Source: Eopsaltria australis
Taxonomy: Eukaryota > Chordata > Aves > Passeriformes > Petroicidae
Length of the DNA stretch: 64,000 nt
Assembly (NCBI GenBank): GCA_034509425.1
Contig: JAVTVJ010000349.1
Span: 558,001-622,000 of the forward strand
Direction of reading: 5' to 3'
Shown: piece by piece, positions 1-13,179 of the stretch
Layout of the letters: every line of letters begins with the position of its first letter
How positions within the stretch are numbered: position 1 is the first letter of the stretch
Translations under genes and position numbers: made by a program
Notes under the pieces: generated by a model
What the model was told of the DNA's origin: nothing
Databases searched by the model: none
What the model saw: only the letters and a program-made list of their open reading frames with translations

Positions 1-425
1 ATCCAGCCTGGCCTCGAATACTTCCAGTGATGGGGCATCTTTAAGTTTTCTGAGCAACCTGTTCCAGTGCCTCACCACAGTTAGAGTAAGGAATATATTC
101 TTAATATCTCATCGAAATCTACACACTTCCGGTTTCAAGCCATTCTGCTTTTCCTATCACTACATCTTCTTGTAAAAAGTCCCTCCTAATTTTTTTTGTA
201 GTCTTCCCTCTCCCAACTCTTTTAACCTGTATTCAAAGAGGAGGTGTTTCATCCCTCTGATCATCTTTGTGGCCTCTTCTGGACTAACTCCAGCTGCCCC
301 ATGTCCTTCTTATGTTGGGGGCTCTGGAGGTGGGTGCAGCAATCCAAATGGGGTCTCACAAGACCCCAGTATCTCCCTTACAAGAGGGAGATAATAGCAT
401 CCCTTGGCCTGCTTCTTTTGAGGTA
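1..425 (-). repeat. CR1 LINE fragment, 5'-truncated, cut by window start
   Basis: Read on the minus strand, this matches the 3' part of an avian CR1 retrotransposon: the C-terminal end of the ORF2 reverse-transcriptase protein and the segment after it. Diagnostic plus-strand phrases are 'gatggggcatctttaag', 'ctgttccagtgcctcacca', 'tgtaaaaagtccctcc', 'tgatcatctttgtggcctc' and 'tggggtctcacaagacccc'. The extreme 3' tail lies outside the window. The copy is mutated and has no long reading frame on its own strand. A plus-strand open frame over 244-621 is a shadow of it. The left part of the match is certain; the right edge is approximate. Confidence 0.88.
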
Positions 426-3400
426 TAGCAATAGTCTCACTATCTGTCTTCAATGGAATATTCTTTTTCCACAGTCTCCTTTTTGTTCATCCAGAAGTTG
501 CACTATCATGTCAAGATATTCATATATTATGTCTCCAGTGTACCTTCTGAATGACCATTTCCCAAAACAGTATTTTCATTACTTACATAGAACATTCATT
601 CCTTGTCCTCAGGTCAACTAACTTACCTTCAGCTGTTTGAAAGCATGTTTGGTTGGAGAATAACAATTTAACTGAACAACACTGATCACTCTGTAATGGT
701 AACATCTCCTGTTATTTGCTGTCCTGACCATCTTAATGCTAGTTATAAATTCAGACAGACAATTTTATATTATTGTCTGTATTCTTGAAAAAATTATTGA
801 ATAGCACTTGGCAATGTACCTGTACCTTGAGATAAGTCCCCACAAACTGATGAATTTTCATGAACAACTATGTTTGGGAAAGCCTTAGTCTTTCTAATTT
901 ACATATAATGCGGATTTTTAACCAAGCACTGAGAGTTACTCGGTCAATATTCTGATGAAAGTCAGATTTACCATCTTTTCTTATCGGTGGTTTGAACAAA
1001 AAGAAAAAGGTAAACATGTACATGCAATACACTTTTTTTTGTACCAACCTTTTCCGTTTATTGTCCCTTCACATGATGACTAAAAAGGTAGCACAATGCA
1101 GTCTGCACAATCAACAGGTCTCAGGTCATTTGGATTAGACTAGCTGACTAGCAGATCTCAAGAGATAACAAGGAAAGTGAAATCTTTGCTGAATAAGTGG
1201 GTTTTTAGTTGGGTTCTGCGTTTACCAGAAATAATTTTAATATCAATCAATATTTATCTAAGTGAGCTAGAGTTAGGTATGAAAAAAGCAAAATATGGTA
1301 TCATCTGTGAGGGATTGAAAGATCAATAGTATGAAGGATGATGCTTAAGCAAAACTGGTTACAGAATGTGATCTAAAATACATGGTGGTCTATTGAAAAG
1401 TTAATTTGAATGCTATCAAATGAAAATATAGTGGTGAGATACATAGTGGAAGAACTTGCTGACTGGAAGAGTAGCAAAACCTTTGAATGCATTTAAAGGG
1501 GGGCAGTCAGCAGCCTAAGTAACAAAGTAGATGCTGTGTCAACTGGGAGACTGATATTGAGCAAAGTTGTTCAGCCATATCTACATATCTACATATTTAA
1601 CGATTTCGCAAAGCTTTAAAAATGCCATGAGGTACAAGCAATAAAAATGAGATGCAGTAAGATAGTGCGATTTGTTTCATGTAATGTGTTAATCCATGAA
1701 TCCATCTGTAAAACTGAGAAGTGTAGCTTGTGAATTGCCGTTTTGCAGCATTTTCACAGTCCTAACTTCTCCCCATTGTTTTGTCTTCCCATCTTCAGAC
1801 AGCTCAGAATCAAGCATGGACTGCTAGAAGATAAGGAAGAAACAAAGGAGGCTCTAATGTTGAGTCCTGGCTCTTACTGGTTCTTGCATATCGACTCTAG
1901 GTATCTTTCCTGGATTTAAAGTTTTAAAGAAGGTGTCTTTATATTTCTGTAACTGAGATCACCAACTTTTTCCTAATGAATTGGGAGATCATGCTCTGGT
2001 ATACAGAATGCCCCTTGCAACTCTGGTGTGATCCGTTAATCTCCTGAATTGAGACTGATTGCTGCTAGAAATGAAATCTCCTAAACCAAATTTTCTGTAT
2101 GGAGGTGATCTCATAGGAAAATGCATCAAGCAGAACAGAATTCTTTTGCATCTCATGGTAAATGTGAGATGTGTTTAGATAATTTAACCTTTCCTTTTTG
2201 ATCTGCTCACTGCACTTTCACAGATTTAGTAAATATATCTATAGACTCTAAATATCTCATTTCTTTTCCATGTTACATGCTTATTAATTTAATAATGAAG
2301 TGGAAGGGTGATTAATTACACTGTAATAAATGTAATAATTCTGTTTTTGAAGTACTTTTGGCAATATCCTTTTACCACTTTTGAAACAAGTCTTTTTAAC
2401 AAAGACAGCCTTATAAAAGTCTCATACCCTGTTAATTTAGTTTATCATAGAGTTATACCCAGTTGACCAGGTACTATCTCCATAAATCTAATTAACTGTT
2501 TAGGCCTTTTTCTATGTCAGCGCATTTGTATTTTCCTTCAGAAATTTTCCTTCTTATCTCCAAAAAGCTTCCTCAAAAAGACTTTTCTTCAAAAACCAGA
2601 AAAAATTAACTTGATCTCTCTTGCTAAGCATCTCATGATTTTCTCTCATCATTCAGCTCTAACAACTCATGATTCTGAGTTTTCTATCATTATCATTACA
2701 CAAAATCCATCACAGTTTGATTTTACATACAGTACAGAAACCAGTGTGGACTTAAAAAAAAAGTTATCTGTTTCCCGCTGCATGGTAGACTTGTACTTAA
2801 ATCAACAAGGGGGGAAAAAGAAACCCTTCAGGTATGGAGGTCATTTTTGCTCATACAGCAATTTCTATGTTAATTCCTCTCACTTAAGTTGCTATCTAAT
2901 GGCTCATTGGTAGCTTCAGCTCGTGTTGTAGAATTCATTTCATTCTGAGATGTGTTGTTAGCAGCTCAGAAGCATAATGGTTGACTACTAAAGAAGAAAA
3001 AAGTCTGGGGGCTCTATTCATGCCACCTAATTTGTTTGCAATAACATTTGTCTAAGGATTTTTAATCTGCATAATCATGTGCTTGGGTTAAAAAAAAAAA
3101 AAAAAACCACCCCCACACAAAAAAGACCCAGAACATTGTCAGGGTATGATTCACCTTATCCTAGCAGTAATGTTACAAGCTTATGATGATCCAGATTCAG
3201 GTTTATAAAAATGAAAGCTGACCATGAACATCTGAGAAAACCTTCATATTCCTGAGGATAAAATTCTTGTCATCAGACATAAATATCCACAATGCACCTG
3301 CCTGTTTCAGTCCACTTTGCAGTTTGTAGACAAAAATAAGCACCTCAAGGACATAAGCCCTTTTCTTCTGAGGTAGGCAGATACGTAAGAAGGTAAAACT

Positions 3401-5000
3401 AGTCAGGTGAATTTCTGCAGATGGCTGAAATAAATATGAGATAAATCATACCCCATTTGTTCTATAGGTCACAGAAACCTATCTTTGAAAAGCTGCAGCT
3501 GTGTTTATGACATCTGGAAAATATTCTGACATAAATTTATTGTGTTTCATCATTATGAAAAATAGACAAAACCAGCATTCAGACCTCAGTTCCATATTGG
3601 AATTCAGTCTGTCTCAATGTAATTATTCAAGATAGTAGAGACCATTGTAATTACCACGTTTTAAATAAAAATTAAATAAGGACATGTGCAGTCTTCATGA
3701 CTTATATAATTCACAAAAAAAACCAAACCAAAAAACAAACAAAAAACCCTAAAAAACAGCAACCAAAAAGAAAAAAAGAAATCTAGGTTACAATATCTCT
3801 TCAGTAGCTGCTTTGCAAGGAGGATTTTGCTTGTTACTTCACATTATTTCTTCCAGTGATAGAACAACTTAAGGTACTATTTGCTATTCCCAAAACACCA
3901 GATCATAATAAGGCATTCATTCTTTAAATATTGTAGCAGTGTATTGTACTTTTTTGAACTTCATATTTGCAAAAAAACTGTTACAGGTCACATAATTCCT
4001 ACTTATCTCCTGTAGTGCCTGGTTCATTCTGATACTTCCTTTTTTGATTGCTGTCTGGCACACAGTTACAGACAGGACTTAGGTCAGTGCTTAGTTCAAT
4101 GCTACATCTCTCTTCTACCAAATAAAAAGGATTAGATAATACATGGGGAAATATTTGTGTTTGTTTTCCCTCATATATTTACTGAAACTGCTACAAATAG
4201 TGTGAATTTTATGCTGGTAATTGATCACTAGAATGGTACTTGACTGGTGAGGAAAAAGAAAGAGACAGAGAGAAAAACAAAGAGTGAACTTCCTATCCTT
4301 CTGAATGGTTGGTTTTAGTTTCATACCCCTATGTTACCTTGAAACAGCATGGCAGCTCTGAAGGAATACATCAAGCTCCAATGTTTAGACTCTGATACAT
4401 GAATGCATCTTCTTCCAATACAAAAATGAGCTATGGAACTGAGTCAGGAAAAGGTATTTTCTTAAAAAAATCTGATCTCTATTATTATTATTATTATTAT
4501 TTTAGAGATCACAGAATTCTAGCATCCTCCAGCTCTAATATCTACTGTACATATTTTATAATGAAATAATAAATTCAGTTTGTTCACAGATAAATCAATA
4601 TTAGGTCCCTCCTGGGACTAAACTGTTCCTGTTAGTGAATAAAAAGGGGAAAAATGGGGAAAAAAAAGGATTTAGAGGCAGCTAAAACTAGCAAGAGCTA
4701 AGAAAAGAATTAATCAGCTCCCAGCTTGGCATCTCAACACTCAATGCCAAAATGCAAAATCCACAATTCTGAAACAAACTAATAAAAAAATTAATCTTGC
4801 AGTTCAGTTTGCCTAGGGTAATAGAGTGACGTTTTCCAGCTAAACATGTATTTTTATGGAAAGCAGCATCAATTGTGACTCATGTGTTAAAATGTACTAC
4901 AATAAACAGTTCAGATTTTACCAGTGGTTTCTGTCTCAAAACACACAGAAATTTAAGCAAATATTCTTGCCCAATTTTTAGGCAAGATTTATTCTGCCTC
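426..5000. other. AT-rich unique DNA, no gene recognised
   Basis: I see no recognisable exon, RNA gene or repeat family in this stretch, only short open frames without domain-like composition. It holds simple-sequence spots: an A-run near 3090-3106, an A-rich CAAAC-type tract at 3714-3779, and an (ATT)n run at about 4479-4502. Short homopolymers of this kind are common in AT-rich vertebrate spacer. Confidence 0.6.
4479..4503 (+). repeat. (ATT)n trinucleotide microsatellite
   Basis: About eight uninterrupted ATT units lie in AT-rich spacer. This is a simple sequence repeat that could vary in length between individuals. No function is implied. Confidence 0.9.
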
Positions 5001-5029
5001 AAGATCTACATTAGCATGCAAGAACAACT

Positions 5030-5300
5030 TTTCCCATCCCCAAGGAGGTGCCTGATGCCCAGAGCTGGGCCTGCCCTGCTGCCCTGCAACTGCCCTGCTC
5101 CTGCCACCCAGGTTCTTGCTGCACTCTGATATCTCCTTTGTAAGACCTAAATCTCATTCTCCTGCTAAAAGGGATCCTTCTGCTGTTCATGCACTTGCAC
5201 CCCGGAGCTCTCCCTTCCCTCTGACCTTGTCTGTTTGCTTTGCACTTCCTTCATTGCTGCCTTGTGCTTCATCTGACTATGCAATCCCCAGCTAGTGATG
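5030..5300. other. Locally GC-rich patch, origin unknown
   Basis: This stretch stands out from its AT-rich surroundings. It has several CTGCCCTGC-like units at 5068-5108 and C-rich text up to about 5250. CpG dinucleotides are scarce, so it is not a CpG island. A plus-strand open frame ends inside it (4875-5129) but shows no recognisable domain. It could be an old retroviral LTR piece or simple GC-rich spacer. Confidence 0.3.
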
Positions 5301-5377
5301 GTTCCACTTCCAAAACAGAATTAAATGCCTTACACTTAAAGTGCTAATTGCCTAGTAATGAAACCTTTAATCATCAG

Positions 5378-5397
5378 GTGATTAAAATTTTAATCAC
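5378..5397. other. 20-bp perfect palindrome with homeodomain-like cores
   Basis: The two 10-base halves GTGATTAAAA and TTTTAATCAC are exact reverse complements. The palindrome sits inside a wider, imperfect inverted repeat (about 5366-5404) bounded by CCTTT and AAAGG. TGATTA/TAATCA cores occur on both sides, which is the kind of sequence bound by homodimeric homeodomain proteins. Whether it is regulatory is inference only. Confidence 0.55.
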
Positions 5398-5399
5398 TA

Positions 5400-8300
5400 A
5401 AAGGCCTGTGGAAATCTACTACATAATGCTGAAGATCAATTTCTAAGTTTTTTTTTAACATATGCTTCCAGTGCAAATTGCCTTCTGTTGTAGAGATGAA
5501 CAGTGCAGTATGTGAAATGTGAAGTTATTCAATACATCCTGTGCTGAGAAAAAGGTTGAAAAAATTTGAAGGGTGCAGCTGTAACTGTGAAATATATTTA
5601 ATGTTAGATTAATTTATAAGGGGATTTTCTTTTTAAGCTTGTTTCAAAGTCACAAGGAAAAGAATATGTTCCTGCATTAACTTCCCAGTAACTAAAAACA
5701 GATTCATGAAATCTGTTTTTCCAATCAAATGGTAGATGAGAGCTGAAAATACAGCTTGAAAAATATCTAGATGGAACTGTAACTGTTTTGCCATATTGAA
5801 TAAAAAATAGTAGCTATTGTGCACACAAATCAAATCTCTTCATCCTAAAATTTTGCAATGAAGTTTAGCACATGGATTCCAAATTAATGTGCTAGACCGT
5901 AATGACACTACTAGTTCAATGAGGCACAAATGAAGAAGGATTCACCAGACAGAGGAAGCCATCTGCTACAATCTACTGTATCCACTTAAAAAAAAGTCTA
6001 TATTTCAAAAGTTCCCTACGCTCAAAGAGGTCTGTATGTACCAGATCTTGGCATTTCATAACCACCCATTAGCTGGCACAGAGCAGTGGGAAATCCACAG
6101 CCTGACGGAATGGATTTACAAAACCGTGTCTAGGAACAAGAAAGGTATCTCTGAGGACTTACAACATTTTTTCACAAAGGTATGTTTGATGATGCATTAG
6201 TCATTTGTGGTTATATTATACTGGTAGCAAGCAAATACAAAACATGCATCAGAAAGGCAGCATCTGACATCAGGCAACCACAGCTGGTACAAGGCAAAGG
6301 AGGAGCTTGCCTGCATTTCTGAACCTCCCCAAATTCCTTGTATTTCCTTATTCTATGGTTTCATGGATTTTCAGGCTTGGAGACTGCCATTTCTTATGTT
6401 TCTCCTGTTTGTCCTTTGTATTTCTAACAAAACAAGCACTTCATGTACTTTTTGTTGCCATGCTACAGCTCCCTGGACTCACAAGCAGACCAGGCAATTC
6501 ATCTGCTAGGAGTCCTATTAAGCATCATACAATTCAGGGTGAATATAAAGGCATGTAAGGGACATAATGGCTTTGGAGGCTTGCAAACAGTTTTAATGTT
6601 TCAGCATATTGCTCTATTGCTTCTGTATTGTTTAAAGCATTTTCAGTCTTTCAGATGAAGTGCACAATGATGATTCTTTACCTCCCTGATAATAAAGAAA
6701 TATCAGGAAATAGAAAGGAATTAATGGACCTGAAAAAAATGGTTTATTATGGTCAATGGGCAGGTATGTGGAGACAAATATTCAAAACCTACAAGGCACA
6801 GCCTGACACATCTCAAAAATAACTGTACAGATTCAACTTAAACTGATTCTGAAAAGCAATTAAAGTACATACTTTTAATCTGTAAGAAACAGAATAATTT
6901 TAAAACCAAAAGAACTACTGAAATGAGTTAAATGTATATTTATGTGACAGTTTAGTGTATTCTTAACCCCCAAACTAATTTTAATTGAAGGAGAAAAACA
7001 CTCAAATACAACCAAACAATGTTTTTTCCATTTGTAATAGTCTTGTATTGAAGGTACTATAGGTACTGCTGCTTAATTTACAACTGCTTTTATATTTGCC
7101 TTCAAATTATCTTCATATATTAATGGTTTATCAGTGATTGGAGACATCTCCTGAATGAAAGACATTGTATAGCAAAATTCCATTCTATTCTGGTCTATTT
7201 GTAAAGGTCAGCTAAGCAATGAATCAATGCAGTACTAGAAGGGGGCAGTTCTCTTGAGACTGGAGATATCAAAAGGGCTGACAAACTGGAGTTTTGCAAA
7301 ATCAATTCAATACAAGAGACACATGGCAAATCCAGGCCTCCTACGCTAAGCTGGTCGCATTGCACTGATATCAAGGGAGTTGGAGCTGCTTACATCAGGT
7401 TTGAATTAGACTCAACACAACAGTTGTCTGGGATATAAATGCCTGCAAATAAATGGTGCTTCACCAAGGATCAGTCTGGCCACATTGCTTAGAATTTCAG
7501 GCTACTTGCCTGATTGTTTGTGTCACAGCTGCTGAGAGTCATAGACTGCAATACAATAGGACCTCATTCTTCATGAGTCTGGCCATAGGATTTTCACCTC
7601 CGGGACCTTCTTTGTTCTCTTTTATAGAAATCCCTGGGGTTAATTTCTTTGAAGAATAGGCCAGTATTCTAAAGTGTTGTCTCACTAATGACCTGCTTAC
7701 TTTCACTAGATCAGGTTCAAAGCAATAGGCTGACAAAACAAGATAAATATATTCTTTGCTGAAAAACACAGTTTAAAAAGATACAGTTATGTGATCATTC
7801 TATTAAACAATATGTGTTGGAGGCTAAGGGCTGGTTTTGATACAGCATTTGACATCTAGTGCCTTGAAACATTAGGGATGAAAAGTGTATCTGGTACTTA
7901 ACTCTGAGCCCTCAATAAGTAGCTTTATTTATTATTTTCATTACCAAATTTTTTCAGCTTCCTTGTGAAGCCAAGTTCTATACTGTTCCAACTATGCAGT
8001 CAACACTTTAGTTCCTTTTTTCTACTTTGTAATAAAATTTCCTATATAGCTTTTCTGCATTCTCATATCTCACTATATATGCAATGAAGGTGTAAATACC
8101 CTGCTGCCTCTGAAACATTTGAAAATATTACACACAGACATGTCTATTATTGGAATATCTTCCTTTATCCTGTAGAATCACCCTTCTAAAGAGCTTTTTC
8201 ACTACATTTCATATTATACTCTATTTCTATAATGGTCTAGATGTACCCTTGACCAATTTCTGGCTTTGCTTTTATTAAGGGTTGAAGTTGTATTTGGTGT

Positions 8301-11300
8301 CTGCCTTTTTTAGTTCCAGATTTTCACTTTGCATTCTTTCTGTTTTTTCATCTGCTTTAGCATGCCCTTGATTCTCCCAACCACTCTTGTTTGGTTCTCT
8401 GACCTAAATTCTGCTTAAGCCCTTCCCTGTCTGAGAAAACTGTGTTTGCAAATTCTTTTTTTTTTCTCATCACATGGCTGTCACAGATTTATCTAGAACT
8501 ACGTGTATATCACTGTTTGTGAAGTAATTTCACTTATTCATGGAATTTTAATATAAACATAATATCCAGCCTTTTTTTTTTTTTTCTGAAGTTGTGGCAT
8601 TCTTTTCTCCTTCATCTTTTTTGGTCTCCCTTGCTCTTTACACTGCTTTAGATTGTCCCTCCTGAGGATCTTGTTTATTAGTGCCAGCTATGTTATCTTG
8701 ATTTTAATCACACTACACTTATCTAGTAGTTCCTGATTTCTGACTGAACCAGCAGCTCCCATCAGTAATTTTATTCCTCTCCCCCGATGCACACTTCCTT
8801 CTGCTTTATGGGCATTGACAAAATGCTGGCAATCAGACCTTTTACCAGCCAGACTTCAAACTGAAAATACCTAATCTAACTTTAATGGTTGAAGTGTGTG
8901 TGTAGGGGGTGACTGAAATGGTTTTGTTTTTCCCATTCACCATTATCTAAGTTACTCAGCAAGGTTCTTAAGGCACTACCAGACTGTCACCTGAGAGAAA
9001 ACTGGGTCAATACTTAGGTTTACAAAAGGTGCAAGTTGACAATATTAAGTATATCTAGTATTGTGTGGTTTTCTGCAGAAAAATGAGTGTTCAAAAGAAG
9101 TGCCCTACTATGTTGCTGGAATAAATAAACATCAGTAACAACTAGGGGTTCAGACAGAACTGACATTGTCAAAAAATCTGATTGTCATTTCTTGATCATT
9201 TCTCAGAAATATGAGCAAAGCCCCCAACCCAAAAAGTCTGAAAAATTATTTTGGTTACTAACATGATTGAGTAGCAGCAACTTGTAACAATGTGCAAAAT
9301 CACCTTCTATTTCAGCCCCAACCAAATATGAAGCCTGACCATGGCTTAAATAATTGAAGGGATTTATTGCTTTTGTGTATGATACTACCATTCTATTGTC
9401 ACTTGAAGTGACATAGACCAGAACAAATTAGACAGACATAAAATAGTGTCTAAAATCTTGTCCTTATTCTGGAAAAAAGGGCAAGGGCCTTCTTATTTCT
9501 AAATAAAGGTTTCCTTGTTTATTTGAACAAGCTATTCTACTTCACAGTAGTCAATTACTGCAATGATCATCATAAAATGTAAGGGTAAATAAATATCACA
9601 GTAATCATAAGTATAGGAAATAATATAGGAAACTTGCAACTACGTAGTTTTTTACATGAAATATTGTACTGCAGCAAATATTATTTTCTTTTTCAAATTT
9701 ACCATGCATTTCTGGCTATTATGCATCTGTCAAACAACACAGCAATTCTGGATTAGGAAACTGAATGTACTAGGGTGTAGAAAACAAAACTCTATGTCCT
9801 TAAAAAGAAAGAAGCTTTTGCATATAGGGAATAGCTTCCCATTTCTGAAGGAAGGTGAAGAGCTGGCACATTCATCTGTAAGCTTAACAATAAATTGAAA
9901 GGCAGAAAAAGAAACTGTAATTTCTGTAGTGAAAGATATGTATGTTCAGAAGCCATTCAGAAGCACAGGCAGAGCAGTGTGATGGTGATCTGCAGTTATG
10001 GTGAGAGCTTTTAGCCCTCTGAGCATACTGCCAGCTGCTTATGCAAATGATCAAGCATTTTTCTCATACCTGTGGGTATCCTCCCTTATGATCTGTCTGT
10101 ACCAACTAAAACCATATTCTCCAGGTACCCTAACACACAGCACTGTGTGAAGTGCACATATGCTTCTGTCAACAGAGTTAGCAGGGAAATATTCATGCAT
10201 ATGCATCAACTGCCCACTGCTAATTCAGGTGCAAATCAAAACGAAAATACAATTAATTAGACTTGGAGGAAGACTTTGTTTTGATCTCAGTCCAATACAA
10301 ATCAGAAATAATTCAGCTGAAGCCGGCAGAGTCAGCCTTATACTGACTCAGTGTGAGATCAGGCCCAGGTCCATGGTGTCTGCAATAGCTGAGTTTATGG
10401 AAGAACTCTGTTCTTGGTTTCCTTGCCCAGAGAATAGGGATTTCATTACCTGAAAGTGGCAACTGTAAAGGTTTTAAAAGCTATCACTGCATATTTGTAG
10501 AAGAACACATTTTTCTTCTTTACATTATCTTAGCTACTGATTAATGCATATCCTGTTATATAATGCAGTCAACAAAGGGAGCTCTGAATGGAGTTTTCCT
10601 GTGCCAGCACCTCTGCTGAAGTCAGTATGATTACATTTGCAGAAAATACAGCCTTTTCTTCTTTATTTGTCCCTTTTTTTTTCTGTACTGGGACAAATAC
10701 CCTACTTTTTCAATATCAAGCACCAAATCCTTGTAATCATCTTGTTTAGGAGACTTCAATTTTGATTTCCTATCCAGAGATGCAAATATGAACTGAAGAG
10801 CACAAAACTGCAAAACATTCACCACTAGATCATACAACATTCTATGTTTCCTCTCTTGAGCATAATTAAAAGGCATTGTGCCATCCCATTCACTCTCACT
10901 CAACAGTTTGCAACCTCTGTAAGGTTTGAATTAGTACTTAGCCTGGGGCAGCATGTGGTCTTCTTTTTTCAGTATGTGTCAAGGCTTTGCTACTCGGTTA
11001 CCACCAGGTGGTAGCATTTTAAAACGTTGCTCTTATTTTATAACAGCTGCCCTGTATTATTTGGCATTTTTTCTGTGGTCTCTTGAAGAGGTTAGTGTTA
11101 AGAAGGTTGGCATGGTAACCTAGTTTAGATCAAATTGTCATGTGGAGAGTTCAAGTGTGAACTAAGACAGAGACATGGAAAGGCTTCCATCCGAGGAGAG
11201 ACCAAAAATGGGATTGTAGGGTGTCCCAGTTTACATTCCCATAATAAAAAAAAAAAAAAATTCAGCATGAGGAAAATGCAACAAAAGCAAGTTGAGTAAA

Positions 11301-13000
11301 AAGAAAATTTTTTCTTGATTTTAGTATGATATTAATTGACAGAAGTGATTTTATTAAACTTGGTAAAAAGTAAATCTAGTTTTTAATATTACTGAGTATA
11401 TCTACACAATATATAAAATACATTGTAATAGAGATATACTTTGATATTTCGAGGCAGAATTCTAACCATTAAACTCCTTCATAAGTAAATTTGCAAAATT
11501 CCTTGCATCTGCCCTTGAAACCTTGGTGGGGATTTTTTTACATGAGTTGAGAGAAGGTATGGGATTTGGTGAATCTAATTTTTTTGTGTCCACTGGAAGG
11601 GTTTTGCATTGGCTGATGAAAAGACATAGAAAGTTATTTTCAACCACTACACTGCTGACTCTTCAGCTTATGTTTTAGGCTTTGTTTGATGTTTTTTCCT
11701 CCTGCCTACACTATGATCCCAGAGAATAATAAAGATTTAGTAATGAAAGAATAATGAACCTGAAATGTGACTAGAAATTTTGCTACTGCAACACCTTTCC
11801 CATCAGCTCTTTCTTGCTTTTCTCTGATGGCACTATATTAGTTCTGGCACTCCAACCACCTTTTTGCTACTGCTTAGGTACTCTTTCCTTCTGTTTTTTG
11901 CTCTTGTTCTTAACATATTCCCATGGCAGTATAGTCATGCTGAGACAGAAGCCATTTAAATAACTGAGGATGAAAAGCAGGTCTCAAGTAAGGAAGTAGA
12001 ATTCTGATATTGATAGAAAATCAAAATACTTAATTTACACAGGATGTGCAGCAGGTAGTACTTGTGCAGGGATAACTACAGATTACAGCCTTGGAGAGTA
12101 GAAGATCATGTTTTGACTTGCTGGAACATTTCAGATGAGTGCACTGCAACTTGAGAAATGATTATTTTTATTGGTAGACACAGTGGTATTTTTATCTGAG
12201 AGGATATACTCAAACACAAATAAGTAATTACATTTAGTGAAATCTAGCTTATTATTATTGAATGTTGCTTGTTTTGGCAAAAAAAATAGGACAGAAACTA
12301 CCCGTGTATTTTGGCAAATTTTTTGCATTCTTTCTGTTAAAATAATTTCCTCCAGTTTTGAAGACAGCTATCTACTTATTTCCATGAATTAGCTGGGGAA
12401 GAATAAAATACTGTTGAAAGAGAAGTAACTGTATTTCCCCACGTACCCAGTTCCATCAGAGACACAGAACACTACCTCTTAAGAAGTTTGCCCCCATATT
12501 TGAACTGTTATGTAAGCTGGCAAGTGTTTTTCTCCCACAGCAGAACTCTTCCTTCTTAAAAATAAAATAAAGATTTTGCATATATGCATGTATTGCAAAG
12601 TGTTACACTTTCTTTTCTCTCCCTATCAACTACTTCAACTTCAGTGTTAGCAAATTTAAAATTTATTTCATGCATTAATTAGAAAAGGATGTAGTTCTTA
12701 CTCTGCATTAGGATAAAATGGGTTTTGCCCTCTTTTTTCTTTCAGTTAGGAAGCTGAATCTTTCATCTAGTGCAGTTGAAGATCCTTCTATGCCACTCCT
12801 CCTGGATTGATGGGAATGCAAAAATACTGTCTTGAAACTGCATTTAATTTGCAGACTTGTGAAATCCTTAGCTGTTCCTATAAAGAATCGAAAATTAGCG
12901 ATTGAAGTGCATTCAACATGTGCCTGTACACTAAGCCTAATTTAAACTGATGTCCTAACAGCAGAACCAATATTGTAAACTCAATATAGGTTTTATTTCC
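5400..13000. other. AT-rich unique DNA, no gene recognised
   Basis: There is no supportable gene in this interval. It has T-runs near 8457-8466 and 8572-8586 and an A-run near 11247-11261. A pyrimidine-rich stretch on the plus strand lies at about 8130-8780. A 90-codon minus-strand frame at 10631-10903 has unusually mixed, protein-like composition but matches no family I know. All other frames are short. Confidence 0.55.
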
Positions 13001-13002
13001 AA

Positions 13003-13175
13003 AGATTCCTAGTATGGTTTGTGTTGGAAGGAGCCTTAATGACCACCTGGTTCCAACCCCTCTGTCATGGGCAGGGGCAACTTTCACTAGGTCGGGTTGC
13101 TGAGAGAACTCCATCTAAGCTGACCTTGAATGCTGCCAGGAATGGGGCACCCATAACTCCTCTGGACAATTTAAA
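13003..13175 (-). repeat. CR1 LINE 3' end, short fragment
   Basis: On the minus strand this is the terminal part of an avian CR1. The plus-strand text runs from 'tatggtttgtgttggaagg' through 'catgggcaggggcaactttc' to 'gccaggaatggggcaccca', in the standard order of a reversed CR1 3' end. It is heavily 5'-truncated, as most CR1 copies are. A minus-strand open frame (12878-13114) is a by-product of this repeat. Confidence 0.9.
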
Positions 13176-13179
13176 ATTT

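Noticed and set aside
3090..3106. A-run as a possible retroposon poly(A) tail
   Set aside because: No retroposed sequence is recognisable upstream and no target-site duplication is seen.
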